Shown: piece by piece, positions 17,384 through 25,186 of the stretch
Position numbering within the stretch: the stretch's first letter is position 1
Layout: every line of letters begins with the position of its first letter
From: Saccharomonospora xinjiangensis XJ-54
GTDB lineage: Bacteria; Actinomycetota; Actinomycetes; Mycobacteriales; Pseudonocardiaceae
DNA: 64,000 nucleotides
Direction of reading: 5' to 3'
Assembly (NCBI RefSeq): GCF_000258175.1
Contig: NZ_JH636049.1
Coordinates: forward strand, 4,255,482 to 4,319,481
The notes under the pieces: generated by a model
What the model was told of the DNA's origin: nothing
The model's database searches: none
Seen by the model: the letters and a program-made list of their open reading frames with translations, nothing else
Translations under genes and position numbers: made by a program

Positions 17384-18414
17384 CCGAGCCCGGGAACGCG
17401 GTGGCCGAGCATCGTGGCGCGCCCACACTGGAGGAAGTAGCGAGGGTGGCGGGCGTGTCGCGCTCGACGGTCTCCCGGGTGATCAACAACTCGCCTGGCG
17501 TGAGCGGACGGTCGCGGCAGGCGGTGACGCGGGCCATCGAGGAACTGGGATATGTGCCCAACGAGGCGGCCAGAAGCCTCGTCACCCGCAGAACCAACTC
17601 GGTGGCCCTCGTGGTGTCCGAGCCCGGCGAGCGCGTGTTCGGCGACCCGTTCTTCGCGGGGATGCTGCGCGGCGTCCATGCGGGACTGTCGGGAAGCAAC
17701 CGGCAGCTCGTGCTCATGATGCTCGCCGAGGACGACGACGGCGCGCGGCTGGAGAATTACCTCTGCAGTGGTCATGTCGATGGCGTGCTCGTGGTGAGCA
17801 TGCACGGTGACGACCCGTTGCCGCAGCGGCTCGCGGAGGCCGGGCTCGCCGTGGTGGCAGGAGGGCGCCCGCTCAGCGGGGGCGACGTGCCGTACGTGGA
17901 CGCCGACAACTTCACGGGCGCGCTCACCGCGGCACGGCACCTGGTGGCCAGAGGATGTCGCAGGATCGGCACGCTGGCCGGGCCGACGGACATGGCGGTG
18001 GGGATCGACCGGTTGGCGGGGTGGCGGCGAGGACTGTCGGAGGCAGGGCTCGGCACCGACGTCGTCGCGCACTGCGACTTCACCGTCGATGCGGGAACAC
18101 TGGCCATGGCCGAGCTGCTCGACCGGTACCCGGACCTCGACGCCGTGTTCGCCGCCGCCGACATCATCGCGGTGGGAGCGCTGCGGGAGCTGGCGGCGCG
18201 GGGCCGCAGCGTGCCTGGCGACGTCGCCGTGGTGGGGTTCGACGACTCCGTGCTGGCCACGACGGTGACGCCGCCACTGACCACGGTCCGGCAGCCGGTG
18301 GAGGAACTTGGCCGCACGATGACCTGGCGGCTGCTCGCCCAGCTGGCAGGTGACGAGCCGTTGCCGCCCTCGATCCTGTTGCCGACCGAACTGGTGGTGC
18401 GCGCGTCAGCCTGA
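17380..18414 (+). CDS. cebR: LacI-family repressor of the cellobiose operon
   Basis: A 344-aa LacI/GalR regulator. The N-terminal helix-turn-helix TLEEVARVAGVSRSTVSRVINNS and hinge helix (PNEAARSL) are followed by a periplasmic-binding-protein-like effector domain ending in VVGFDDSVLATTVTPPLTTVRQP. The ATG overlaps the bglC stop codon. Two perfect TGGGAGCGCTCCCA sites in front of cebE are the expected targets, so it is probably released by cellobiose or cellotriose. Being last in the operon, it is autoregulated, unlike Streptomyces cebR, which is a separate divergent gene. It overlaps the convergent ROK gene by 9 bp. Confidence 0.9.
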   Translation: MTEPGNAVAEHRGAPTLEEVARVAGVSRSTVSRVINNSPGVSGRSRQAVTRAIEELGYVPNEAARSLVTRRTNSVALVVSEPGERVFGDPFFAGMLRGVHAGLSGSNRQLVLMMLAEDDDGARLENYLCSGHVDGVLVVSMHGDDPLPQRLAEAGLAVVAGGRPLSGGDVPYVDADNFTGALTAARHLVARGCRRIGTLAGPTDMAVGIDRLAGWRRGLSEAGLGTDVVAHCDFTVDAGTLAMAELLDRYPDLDAVFAAADIIAVGALRELAARGRSVPGDVAVVGFDDSVLATTVTPPLTTVRQPVEELGRTMTWRLLAQLAGDEPLPPSILLPTELVVRASA

Positions 18415-19641
18415 CGTCGCGCCGATTCCTGAGCCTGACCGCGCCGTGCGGCTCGCGATGTAGGTGTCCGGGTCGGTCAGCACCGCGCGCAGTGCGGACG
18501 CCGCCGCTCCCCGCACCGCGGCGTCCGCGCCGAGCGCCGACCTGCGCACCTCCACCGGCCGCCATCGCGAACCCATGACGCGGCAGGACAGCTCCGCGCT
18601 GAGCGGATCAGCGAGCCAGGGATACAGGCGCGCGTAGGTGCCGCCGAGCACGATCGCGGGGATATCCAGCAGGTTCACCACGGCGGACAGGGCCGAACCC
18701 AGCAGCCTGCCCGCCGAGCGCACGGCGGCGACGGCCGTGCGCTCACCCGCGTCGAGACGCGACACGAGGTCATCGACGTCGTCGGCCCCGGCACTGCTGA
18801 GAATGGCGTCCTGTCCCGCGAGCCGTTCGAGGCAGCCGACGGCGCCGCACGAGCAGCGCGGTCCCCGGGGCCGCACCGGGAAGTGACCGAGTTCGCCACC
18901 GAACCCGTTGGCGCCGTCGAACAGGGCGCCGTCGAGCACGATGCCAGCGCCGATGCCGATCTCGCCTGACACGTGCACGAAGCTGGCAGGCGCGGTCTCC
19001 TCGCCTCGCCGCATGGCGTCGAGTTCGGCGACGGCGGCGAGGTTCGCCTCGTTGCCCACCACGAGTTCACCGGGAAGATCGAGTACTCCGGTGCGCAGAC
19101 CTGCCGCGAGATCGATGTTCTCCCAGCCGAGATTCGGTGCGACGAGCACGCGCCCGCTCGGGGCCTCGACGAGACCGGGAACGGCGACGCCCACGCCGCC
19201 GACCGTGAGTCCCTCGCGCTCGGCGCGCTGCAGTGCCCCACGGAGTTCCGCTGCCACACGGGAGAGCACGCGGCTCGCCGGTGTGTCCCGGTTGTCGATA
19301 CGCCGCACATGCTCGTCTCGCACCTCGCCGGTGAGCCCCATCAGGCACGTGGCGAGGTAATCGACCCCGATCTCCACACCGAGGCCGCAGGGGCCGTCGG
19401 GGGAGAGCGACAGCGATGTCCCGCGCCGCCCTGGGCCACTGCGATGCTGACGGCCTTCCTCCCGCACCAGCGACGCGGTGACGAGGCGATCGACGAGGGT
19501 CGAGACCGTGGCTTTCGTGAGACCGGTGCGCGCGGCGACACCGGCGCGGGACACCCCGGGCGTGGCGGCGACGGCGTCGAGAACGAGGGCGCAGTTGTGG
19601 CGCCGGACGGTGTGCTGACTCGCTGGTCCCGGGGTGGTCAC
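18406..19641 (-). CDS. xylR: ROK-family transcriptional repressor of xylose genes
   Basis: About 411 aa. An N-terminal MarR-like winged helix (ATPGVSRAGVAARTGLTKATVSTLVDRL) precedes a ROK sugar-kinase-like domain with the zinc motif CSCGAVGCLER and the glycine-rich segment FDGANGFGGELGHFP. In such repressors the kinase fold serves as effector sensor. GTG 19641 is the likely start; a TACGAT -10 (19648-19653) ends six bases before it, which suggests a leaderless transcript. It is divergent from xylA, and two GTTCA-N5-YGAAC sites lie between. The role as xylose-responsive repressor is inferred from that context. Confidence 0.85.
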   Translation of the reverse strand: MTTPGPASQHTVRRHNCALVLDAVAATPGVSRAGVAARTGLTKATVSTLVDRLVTASLVREEGRQHRSGPGRRGTSLSLSPDGPCGLGVEIGVDYLATCLMGLTGEVRDEHVRRIDNRDTPASRVLSRVAAELRGALQRAEREGLTVGGVGVAVPGLVEAPSGRVLVAPNLGWENIDLAAGLRTGVLDLPGELVVGNEANLAAVAELDAMRRGEETAPASFVHVSGEIGIGAGIVLDGALFDGANGFGGELGHFPVRPRGPRCSCGAVGCLERLAGQDAILSSAGADDVDDLVSRLDAGERTAVAAVRSAGRLLGSALSAVVNLLDIPAIVLGGTYARLYPWLADPLSAELSCRVMGSRWRPVEVRRSALGADAAVRGAAASALRAVLTDPDTYIASRTARSGSGIGATSG

Positions 19642-19653
19642 GAGGACATCGTA

Positions 19654-19674
19654 TTCGTTCAATGGATGAACGAA
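19654..19674. promoter_or_regulatory. ROK (XylR-type) operator O1
   Basis: Perfect 8-bp inverted repeat TTCGTTCA (19654-19661) and TGAACGAA (19667-19674), spacer 5. It covers the spacer between the -35 and -10 of the leaderless repressor promoter and ends 4 bp before the xylA -35. Confidence 0.85.
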
Positions 19675-19678
19675 AATC

Positions 19679-19707
19679 TTGACCACTCGTGGGCCAGGCC
19701 ATAAGTT
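19679..19707 (+). promoter_or_regulatory. xylA promoter
   Basis: TTGACC at 19679-19684, a 17-bp spacer, and TAAGTT at 19702-19707. This is a good match to the vegetative sigma factor consensus. It is bracketed by two related operators, the second overlapping the -10. Confidence 0.75.
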
Positions 19708-19720
19708 CAGTGCCCGAACT
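19704..19720. promoter_or_regulatory. ROK (XylR-type) operator O2
   Basis: AGTTC (19704-19708) and GAACT (19716-19720). It contains GTTCA-N5-CGAAC with the same 5-bp internal spacing as O1, whose half-sites are GTTCA and TGAAC. It overlaps the xylA -10 box. The centre-to-centre distance to O1 is 48 bp. Confidence 0.7.
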
Positions 19721-19747
19721 ATCAGGTGTGGCAGGCGGGAGGACAGC

Positions 19748-20917
19748 GTGGTCGGCACGCCCGTGGCGGAGGACAAGTTCAGTTTCGGTCTGTGGACGGT
19801 GGGGTGGCGGGCGAACGACCCGTTCGGCGAGCCGACCCGTGCCGCACTCGACCCGGTCGAGACGGTGCACCGCCTGGCCGAACTCGGCGCGTGGGGCGTG
19901 ACCTTCCACGACGACGACCTGATTCCGTTCGGCAGTGACGACAGCGAACGTGCGCGCCGGATCAGCCGGTTCCGCGCCGCGCTGGACGAGACCGGTCTTG
20001 TGGTGCCCATGGCCACCACGAACCTGTTCACCCATCCCGTTTTCAAGGACGGCGCTCTCACCAGTAACGACCGTGACATCCGCCGGTTCGCGCTGCGCAA
20101 GGTCATGCGCAACATGGACCTCGCCGCCGAACTCGGCGCCACGACGTACGTCCTGTGGGGTGGCCGCGAAGGCAGCGAGACGGATGCGGCGAAGACCGTG
20201 TCCGCCGCACTGGACCGCTACCGCGAGGGCATCGACACGCTGGCGCGGTACGTGCTCGACCAGGGCTACGACCTGCGGCTGGCGCTGGAGCCGAAACCCA
20301 ACGAGCCGCGAGGAGACATCCTGCTGCCCACCATCGGGCACGCGCTCGCGTTCATCTCGACGCTGGAGCACCACGAGTTGGTCGGTGTCAATCCCGAGGT
20401 CGGGCACGAGCAGATGGCCGGGCTGAACTTCGTGCACGGTATCGGGCAGGCGCTGTGGCAGGGCAAGCTTTTCCACATCGATCTCAACGGCCAGCACGGC
20501 CCCCGCTACGACCAGGACCTCGTGTTCGGCCACGGCGACGTGCTGTCGGCGTTCTTCCTCGTCGATCTGCTCGAACACGGCGGCTACGACGGTCCCCGGC
20601 ACTTCGATTTCAAACCGCCGCGCACGGAGGACGCCGAGGGCGTGTGGGACAGCGCCGCCGCCTGCATGCGGTCGTATCTGTTGCTGCGCGAGCGGGCCAG
20701 GTCGTTCCGGGCAGACCCGAGGGTGATCGAGGCGCTCGAACAGTCGCGTGTTCCTGAGCTGTCGAGGCCGACGCTCCTCGACGGCGAGAGCCCCGCCGAT
20801 CTGCTGGCCGACCGCGCGGCTTTCGAGGACTTCGACGCCGAAGCCGCCGCACGGCGCGGTTACGGCTACGCGCGGCTGTCCCAGCTCGCGTTCGACCACC
20901 TGCTGGGCGAGGCCTGA
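19748..20917 (+). CDS. xylA: Xylose isomerase
   Basis: A 389-aa class I xylose isomerase of the short actinomycete type, interconverting D-xylose and D-xylulose (and glucose/fructose) in the cytoplasm with two divalent metals. Signatures present: [18 protein letters not shown] with the catalytic His, [17 protein letters not shown] and [14 protein letters not shown], which supply metal-binding Glu, Lys and His. GTG 19748 follows GGGAGG by five bases and gives the family length; earlier in-frame ATGs lie inside the promoter. No xylulokinase or xylose transporter follows directly; a GPH-type permease begins 461 bp downstream. Confidence 0.96.
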   Translation: MVGTPVAEDKFSFGLWTVGWRANDPFGEPTRAALDPVETVHRLAELGAWGVTFHDDDLIPFGSDDSERARRISRFRAALDETGLVVPMATTNLFTHPVFKDGALTSNDRDIRRFALRKVMRNMDLAAELGATTYVLWGGREGSETDAAKTVSAALDRYREGIDTLARYVLDQGYDLRLALEPKPNEPRGDILLPTIGHALAFISTLEHHELVGVNPEVGHEQMAGLNFVHGIGQALWQGKLFHIDLNGQHGPRYDQDLVFGHGDVLSAFFLVDLLEHGGYDGPRHFDFKPPRTEDAEGVWDSAAACMRSYLLLRERARSFRADPRVIEALEQSRVPELSRPTLLDGESPADLLADRAAFEDFDAEAAARRGYGYARLSQLAFDHLLGEA

Positions 20918-20926
20918 CCCTAGACC

Positions 20927-21052
20927 GTGTCCGCACCGTGTGCACACGTGTTGGCATCTGACGTGCGGGTGCCGGCATCTGGTACCCGGGTGCCGGCACC
21001 TGGTGTACCGGTGTTGGCACGTGATGCACGGGCGTTGGCACCGGGTACCGCA
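20927..21052. repeat. 21-bp tandem repeat array, six units
   Basis: Six consecutive 21-bp units begin at 20927, 20948, 20969, 20990, 21011 and 21032. The core is GTGYYGGCAYCTG followed by a GTACC- or GTGC-like end. Units 2 to 6 are clearly alike; the first is degenerate. There are no spacers, so it is not a CRISPR. The period is a multiple of three, so every frame keeps its phase across the array. It starts 9 bp after the xylA stop. Confidence 0.85.
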
Positions 21053-21213
21053 ACGCGCTCAACGGCGCCGGGCTCTTCGATTGTGCCCGCCCGCTTGACC
21101 GGCACCACCCACTCGACCGCACCACCGTTCCGCCCACTGCCCGGGCCGCACCCCACTGCCCGCACCATCTCCTCCATCGCGCTGGCCAAACCCCACCTCA
21201 CCGCCGCGCCGAA

Positions 21214-21227
21214 GTGGTCCGGACCAC
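21214..21227. promoter_or_regulatory. DasR/GntR-like palindrome
   Basis: Perfect 14-bp palindrome GTGGTCCGGACCAC inside AGTGGTCCGGACCACC. It resembles the DasR (GntR/HutC) responsive element, whose recalled consensus is ACTGGTCTAGACCACT, with CG replacing the central TA. It lies 151 bp upstream of the permease gene. Regulator identity is inference. Confidence 0.45.
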
Positions 21228-21378
21228 CGCCCGCACCCACCGGACGCGGCGCGCGGTGCCCCGCCAGAGCCGGGAGGACGCCGCCGCTGCGGCAGACGGC
21301 CGATGTGACCCGGCTGACACGGCACCGGCCGTGGTGGGACGATGCCCGAACGCGATCACCACGGTCCTCGGGAGGGTC

Positions 21379-22728
21379 ATGTCCGCGCTCGGCACCCGCA
21401 CCCGCCTCGGATACTCGCTGGGGTCTTTCGTCACCGGAGCCTTCGGCACCGTTCCCGGACTGCTGTTGTTGCCCTACCTCACGGACACGCTCGCCGTGCC
21501 CGCGGCCGCGGCCGGTGCCATCGTGCTCCTGCCGAAGGCGTGGGACGTCGTGTTCAACCCGGTGGCCGGCAGGCTGTCCGATGCGGACCTCGTCCGGCGC
21601 GGCAGCCGCACGCGCTCTCTCCTCGCCGGTGGTCTCGCGCTCGCTGTCACGTTCGCGGCGCTGTTCGCTCATCCCGGACTCGGCGGCACCGGCGCCGATT
21701 CGGCCTACGTCGTCGCGGTGTTCTTCCTGTGCGCCACGGCGTTCGCGTTCTTCCAGGTGCCGTTCAACGCGCTTCCGGCCGAACTCACCGGCGGCTACCA
21801 CGAGCGCACCCGCCTCACGACGTGGCGCATCGCCGTGCTCGCGCTGGCGATCCTCACCTCGGGAGCGGTCGCCCCGGCCGTGGTGAACGGCGTCGGCGGG
21901 GTGGACGGCTACCGCGTCATGGGCGTGTTCGTCGCCGTGCTCATCGTGCTGGGGACGGTCGCCGTGGTGCTGGGCATCCGAGGGGTGCCGACGGCGACGC
22001 CGCGAAGGCCGACACCCTCATGGCGGGAGCTCGCCGCCACCATGCGGCAGTGGCGGTCGTTCCGGCTGCTGCTCGGTGTGTACTTCGTACAGGCGCTCGG
22101 CGTCGCCACGTTGCTCGCCGCGGTCAGCTACGTCGCCCGCTACGTCCTCGGCGACGCCGGCTACCAGTCGCTGTTGTTCGCCGGGTTCGTCGGGCCCGCG
22201 CTGCTGGTGATGCCGCTGTGGGACCGGGTGGGACGGTCGGGCGGGAAGCTCGCCGGGTTCCGGATCGCGACGGTGGCGTTCGCGGTGGCGCTGGCGGGCC
22301 TGGCCTTCGCGCGGGTGTTGCCGCCCGCGCTGGTGTTCGTCCTCGTCGCGGTGGCGGGGGTCGGTTACGCGGGCGTTCAGGTGTTCCCGCTCGCGCTGCT
22401 GCCCGACCTGATCACCGAGGAGGAACGCCGTACGAAAGCGGCGAGGGCGGGGGTGACGGCCGGGGTGTGGACGGCGGCCGAGGCGCTCGGGCTCGCGCTG
22501 GGGCCGAGCCTCTTCGGGCTGGTGCTGTCGTGGGGCGGCTACGTGTCGAGCACCAACGCGGCAGCCAGCCAGCCGGACAGCGCGGTCACCGCGATCACGC
22601 TCGGGTTCTCGGTGCTGCCCGCCGTGCTGGTGGCGCTGGGACTGCCGCTGCTGCGGCAGAAGGTGTTCGGCCCGGAGCGCAGGCCCCACGACGGCGACTC
22701 CGGCGAGAGGAAGGTGGTTGACGCATGA
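21379..22728 (+). CDS. GPH-type MFS permease (sugar:cation symporter-like)
   Basis: A 449-aa permease with about 12 helices. The start GTRTRLGYSLGSFVTGAFGTVPGLLLLPYLTD and the loop KAWDVVFNPVAGRLSD are typical of the glycoside-pentoside-hexuronide (MFS_2) family; a second signature is ADLITEEERRTKAARAG in the middle. ATG 21379 follows GGGAGG. The last four bases overlap the next gene as ATGA, so both proteins are made together. Position after xylA suggests pentose uptake, whereas coupling to a decarboxylase suggests an amino acid or related substrate. The sequence does not settle this. Confidence 0.82.
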   Translation: MSALGTRTRLGYSLGSFVTGAFGTVPGLLLLPYLTDTLAVPAAAAGAIVLLPKAWDVVFNPVAGRLSDADLVRRGSRTRSLLAGGLALAVTFAALFAHPGLGGTGADSAYVVAVFFLCATAFAFFQVPFNALPAELTGGYHERTRLTTWRIAVLALAILTSGAVAPAVVNGVGGVDGYRVMGVFVAVLIVLGTVAVVLGIRGVPTATPRRPTPSWRELAATMRQWRSFRLLLGVYFVQALGVATLLAAVSYVARYVLGDAGYQSLLFAGFVGPALLVMPLWDRVGRSGGKLAGFRIATVAFAVALAGLAFARVLPPALVFVLVAVAGVGYAGVQVFPLALLPDLITEEERRTKAARAGVTAGVWTAAEALGLALGPSLFGLVLSWGGYVSSTNAAASQPDSAVTAITLGFSVLPAVLVALGLPLLRQKVFGPERRPHDGDSGERKVVDA

Positions 22729-24176
22729 GGATCGACGACGTGCTGGACGAGGTGCGAGCGCTTCGTGCCGCCGACGCCCCCACCCACGGGGGCCGCACGC
22801 TTGCCTACGTCTACGACAGCGGCCTTGCCGAGGTGGACGAGCTGGGCGCGCGAGCGTACGCGCTGGCTTCGGCGGCGAACGCGCTCGACCCCACGACGTT
22901 CCCCAGCCTGCTGCGGATGGAGAACGATCTCGTTGCCACGGCGGCCGCATTGCTCGGCGGCGATCAGGAGACGGTGGGGACCGTGACCTCGGGCGGCACA
23001 GAGTCGTGCCTGCTCGCCGTCCTCGCGGCAAGGCAGGCGCGACCCGAGGTCGCCGACCCCGCTGTGGTCCTGCCGACCACCGCGCACGCCGCGTTCCACA
23101 AGGCCGCGCATCTGTTCGGGCTGCGCGTCGTGGCCGTCGAGGTCGATCCGGTGACGTTCCGGGCCGACGCGGCGGCGATGGCGGCGGCGATCGACGAGGA
23201 CACCGTGCTGGTGGTCGCCGGCGCCCCTTCGTATGCGCACGGTGTCGTCGATCCGGTCGCGGAGATCGCCGAAGCCGCCGCCCGGCGCGGCGTCCGCATG
23301 CACGTCGATGCCTGCATCGGCGGGTGGGTCCTGCCCTACCTGCGCGGACTCGGAGTCGAAGGGCCTGCGTTCGACCTCTCCGTTCCCGGCGTCACCAGCA
23401 TCTCGGTGGATCTGCACAAGTACGCCTACTGTCCCAAGGGCGTCTCGGTGTTGCTGCACGCGAACGCGGAGCTGAGGCGAGGCCACTACTTCGGTAGTGC
23501 CGACTGGCCCGGCTACACGATGCTCAACACCACCGTGCAGTCCACCCGTTCCGGCGGTCCGCTCGCGGCGGCATGGGCCGTGGTCCGCCACCTCGGCGAC
23601 GAAGGTTATCTGAGGCTGGCCCGTGACACGCTCCACGCCGTGGAGGCGATCAGGGCGGGGGTCGAGGCAACGGACGGCCTTCGCGTGCTCGGCGAGCCCG
23701 GCGCCACGCTGCTCGCCGTGGCCACCGACGGCACGGACGCCGGTTTCGACCTGTTCACGGTGGCCGACGAGATGCGGCTGCGTGGGTGGTACGTGCAGCC
23801 GCAGTTCGCGCACGGGCACTCGCCGGTGAATCTGCACCTGACCGTGACCGCCGTCAATCGGGACTGCCACGACGAGTTCGTGGCGGATCTGAGGGCGTCC
23901 GTGGACGCGGCCCGTGCCTCGGGTCCGGTGGCCGTGGACCCGGCGTTGCGTGCGGTACTGGCGGGGCTCGACCCGGACGCGCTGACAGCGGAGCAGTTCG
24001 CGGGACTGCTCGATGCCGCCGGACTGGCGCCCGGTGCCGATGCCGCGCTGCCCTCGCGGATGGCGCCGATCAACGCGCTGCTCGACGCGGCTCCACCGCG
24101 CCTGCGGGAACGGGTGCTCCTCGAATTCCTCGGCGTGCTCTACCGGCCTTCCCGTCGAGAAGCCACAGTGGACTGA
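22725..24176 (+). CDS. PLP-dependent decarboxylase / sphingosine-phosphate-lyase-like protein
   Basis: A 483-aa fold type I PLP enzyme of the group II decarboxylase and sphingosine-1-phosphate lyase group. Visible: TSGGTESCLLAV (phosphate-binding), MHVDACIGGWVLPYL (Asp over the pyridine ring) and SVDLHKYAYCPKG with the Schiff-base Lys at residue 232. FPSLLRMENDLVATAAALLGG is characteristic of this branch. It may remove a carboxylate from an amino acid or cleave a phosphorylated amino alcohol. It overlaps the permease start by 4 bp, which implies a linked transport and breakdown role. Its 3' end overlaps the convergent WYL gene by 37 bp. Confidence 0.83.
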   Translation: MRIDDVLDEVRALRAADAPTHGGRTLAYVYDSGLAEVDELGARAYALASAANALDPTTFPSLLRMENDLVATAAALLGGDQETVGTVTSGGTESCLLAVLAARQARPEVADPAVVLPTTAHAAFHKAAHLFGLRVVAVEVDPVTFRADAAAMAAAIDEDTVLVVAGAPSYAHGVVDPVAEIAEAAARRGVRMHVDACIGGWVLPYLRGLGVEGPAFDLSVPGVTSISVDLHKYAYCPKGVSVLLHANAELRRGHYFGSADWPGYTMLNTTVQSTRSGGPLAAAWAVVRHLGDEGYLRLARDTLHAVEAIRAGVEATDGLRVLGEPGATLLAVATDGTDAGFDLFTVADEMRLRGWYVQPQFAHGHSPVNLHLTVTAVNRDCHDEFVADLRASVDAARASGPVAVDPALRAVLAGLDPDALTAEQFAGLLDAAGLAPGADAALPSRMAPINALLDAAPPRLRERVLLEFLGVLYRPSRREATVD

Positions 24177-25120
24177 TCAGCGTCTGCGGCGGCCGCCATT
24201 CGCTCCGCCAGCGACCGGGAAAGATCGGCGAGCTCGGGAGGCCCCTCGATGGTGTAAGGCACGCCGACCGCGGCGAGTGTGACAGCGAGCCACTCCCAGC
24301 TGTCCGGAGCGGTGACGTACCGGCAGGTGGCGTCATCGACGGCTTCGAGGTAGCCCGCCTCCGCGTCGAGTCGTTCGGACACCACAGCCAGTGGTGCCGA
24401 GAAGCGCACGACCCCCCGCTCCCGCGAGGCGGGGTCGTGCGTGTGGCTGGGGAACGGGACGGCGTTCTCCGGAAGCGGGCGGGGGACGAATGTCGTGCCG
24501 GGCACGGTCAGCTCGCTGATCCGGTCGAGGCGGAAGGTGCGCCAGTCGCCGCGATCGCGGTCCCAGCCGAGGACGTACCACCGCCTGCCAAGGTGCACCA
24601 GCCGGTACGGCTCCACCCGCCGGGACGCGGTGGCCCCCTGCTTCGCCGCGTACCGGAAGCGCACGTCCTGATGTGCGTGCGCGGTGGCGCCGAGCGTGTG
24701 CAGCAGCCGCAGGTCCGCTGCCGCGGGCGTTCGCCGCGACCCCGGCCGGATCGACGCGGCCACGGCACGCACCTGGTGCCGCAACCGGGAGGGAAGCACC
24801 TGCCCGAGTTTGCGCAAGGCGCCTTCGGCCGCGCCCGTGGGGTCGGCTGGAGCCACCAGCCGCAGCCCGACCACGGTGCCGACCGCTTCCTCGTCGGTGA
24901 ACAGCAGGGGAGGCAGGGCCTGCCCCGCGACGAGCCGGTAGTGGCCGCCGGGGCCCCGCGCCGACGACACCGGATAGCCCAGCTCGCGGAGCTGATCGAG
25001 GTCCCGCCGCAGCGTCCTTGGCGAGACGCGGAGTCGTTCGGCCAGCTCCGCGGCCTGCCACGACCTGCCGTTCTGCAACAACGACAGCAACTGGAGCAGA
25101 CGTGTTCCCGGCGTTCCCAT
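24140..25120 (-). CDS. WYL-domain transcriptional regulator (DeoR/HTH_11 type)
   Basis: A 326-aa regulator. The N-terminal HTH_11 domain (RLLQLLSLLQNGRSWQAAELAERLRVSPRTLRRDLDQL) is followed by a WYL domain with VEPYRLVHLGRRWYVLGWDRDRGDWRTFRLDRI, and a WCX-like C-terminus. WYL proteins sense nucleotides, DNA or other ligands and often control DNA-damage or drug responses. ATG 25120 is chosen as the codon just before the HTH. It is divergent from the UvrA-like gene with only 66 bp between, and a near-perfect 25-bp palindrome is centred at 25155. It is therefore probably the direct regulator of that gene. Confidence 0.88.
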   Translation of the reverse strand: MGTPGTRLLQLLSLLQNGRSWQAAELAERLRVSPRTLRRDLDQLRELGYPVSSARGPGGHYRLVAGQALPPLLFTDEEAVGTVVGLRLVAPADPTGAAEGALRKLGQVLPSRLRHQVRAVAASIRPGSRRTPAAADLRLLHTLGATAHAHQDVRFRYAAKQGATASRRVEPYRLVHLGRRWYVLGWDRDRGDWRTFRLDRISELTVPGTTFVPRPLPENAVPFPSHTHDPASRERGVVRFSAPLAVVSERLDAEAGYLEAVDDATCRYVTAPDSWEWLAVTLAAVGVPYTIEGPPELADLSRSLAERMAAAADADQSTVASRREGR

Positions 25121-25142
25121 CGTGCAGAACCCTACCCGCCGA

Positions 25143-25167
25143 ATTGTGGCCGGAATCCGACCACAAT
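25143..25167. promoter_or_regulatory. 25-bp near-perfect palindrome between the WYL and UvrA-like genes
   Basis: Outer arms ATTGTGG (25143-25149) and CCACAAT (25161-25167), inner arms CGGA (25151-25154) and TCCG (25156-25159), centred on 25155 with a single mismatched pair (25150/25160). It is the only strong symmetry in the 66-bp divergent region and is the obvious site for the WYL regulator. Confidence 0.75.
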
Positions 25168-25186
25168 CGTTTCTAGTGTCGGCCGT

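Larger units (their letters stand above)
20918..21378. other. 461-bp intergenic region after xylA
   Basis: No gene is supported. It holds a 21-bp tandem array (20927-21052), a C-rich stretch with short repeated CACTGCCCG and CCGCAC words, and a perfect palindrome at 21214-21227. The promoter of the downstream permease must lie after about 21,230, but no clear -35/-10 pair was recognised. Confidence 0.5.

Noticed and set aside
20927..21052. CRISPR array
   Set aside because: The 21-bp units are directly adjacent without spacers, are degenerate, and no cas gene is present.
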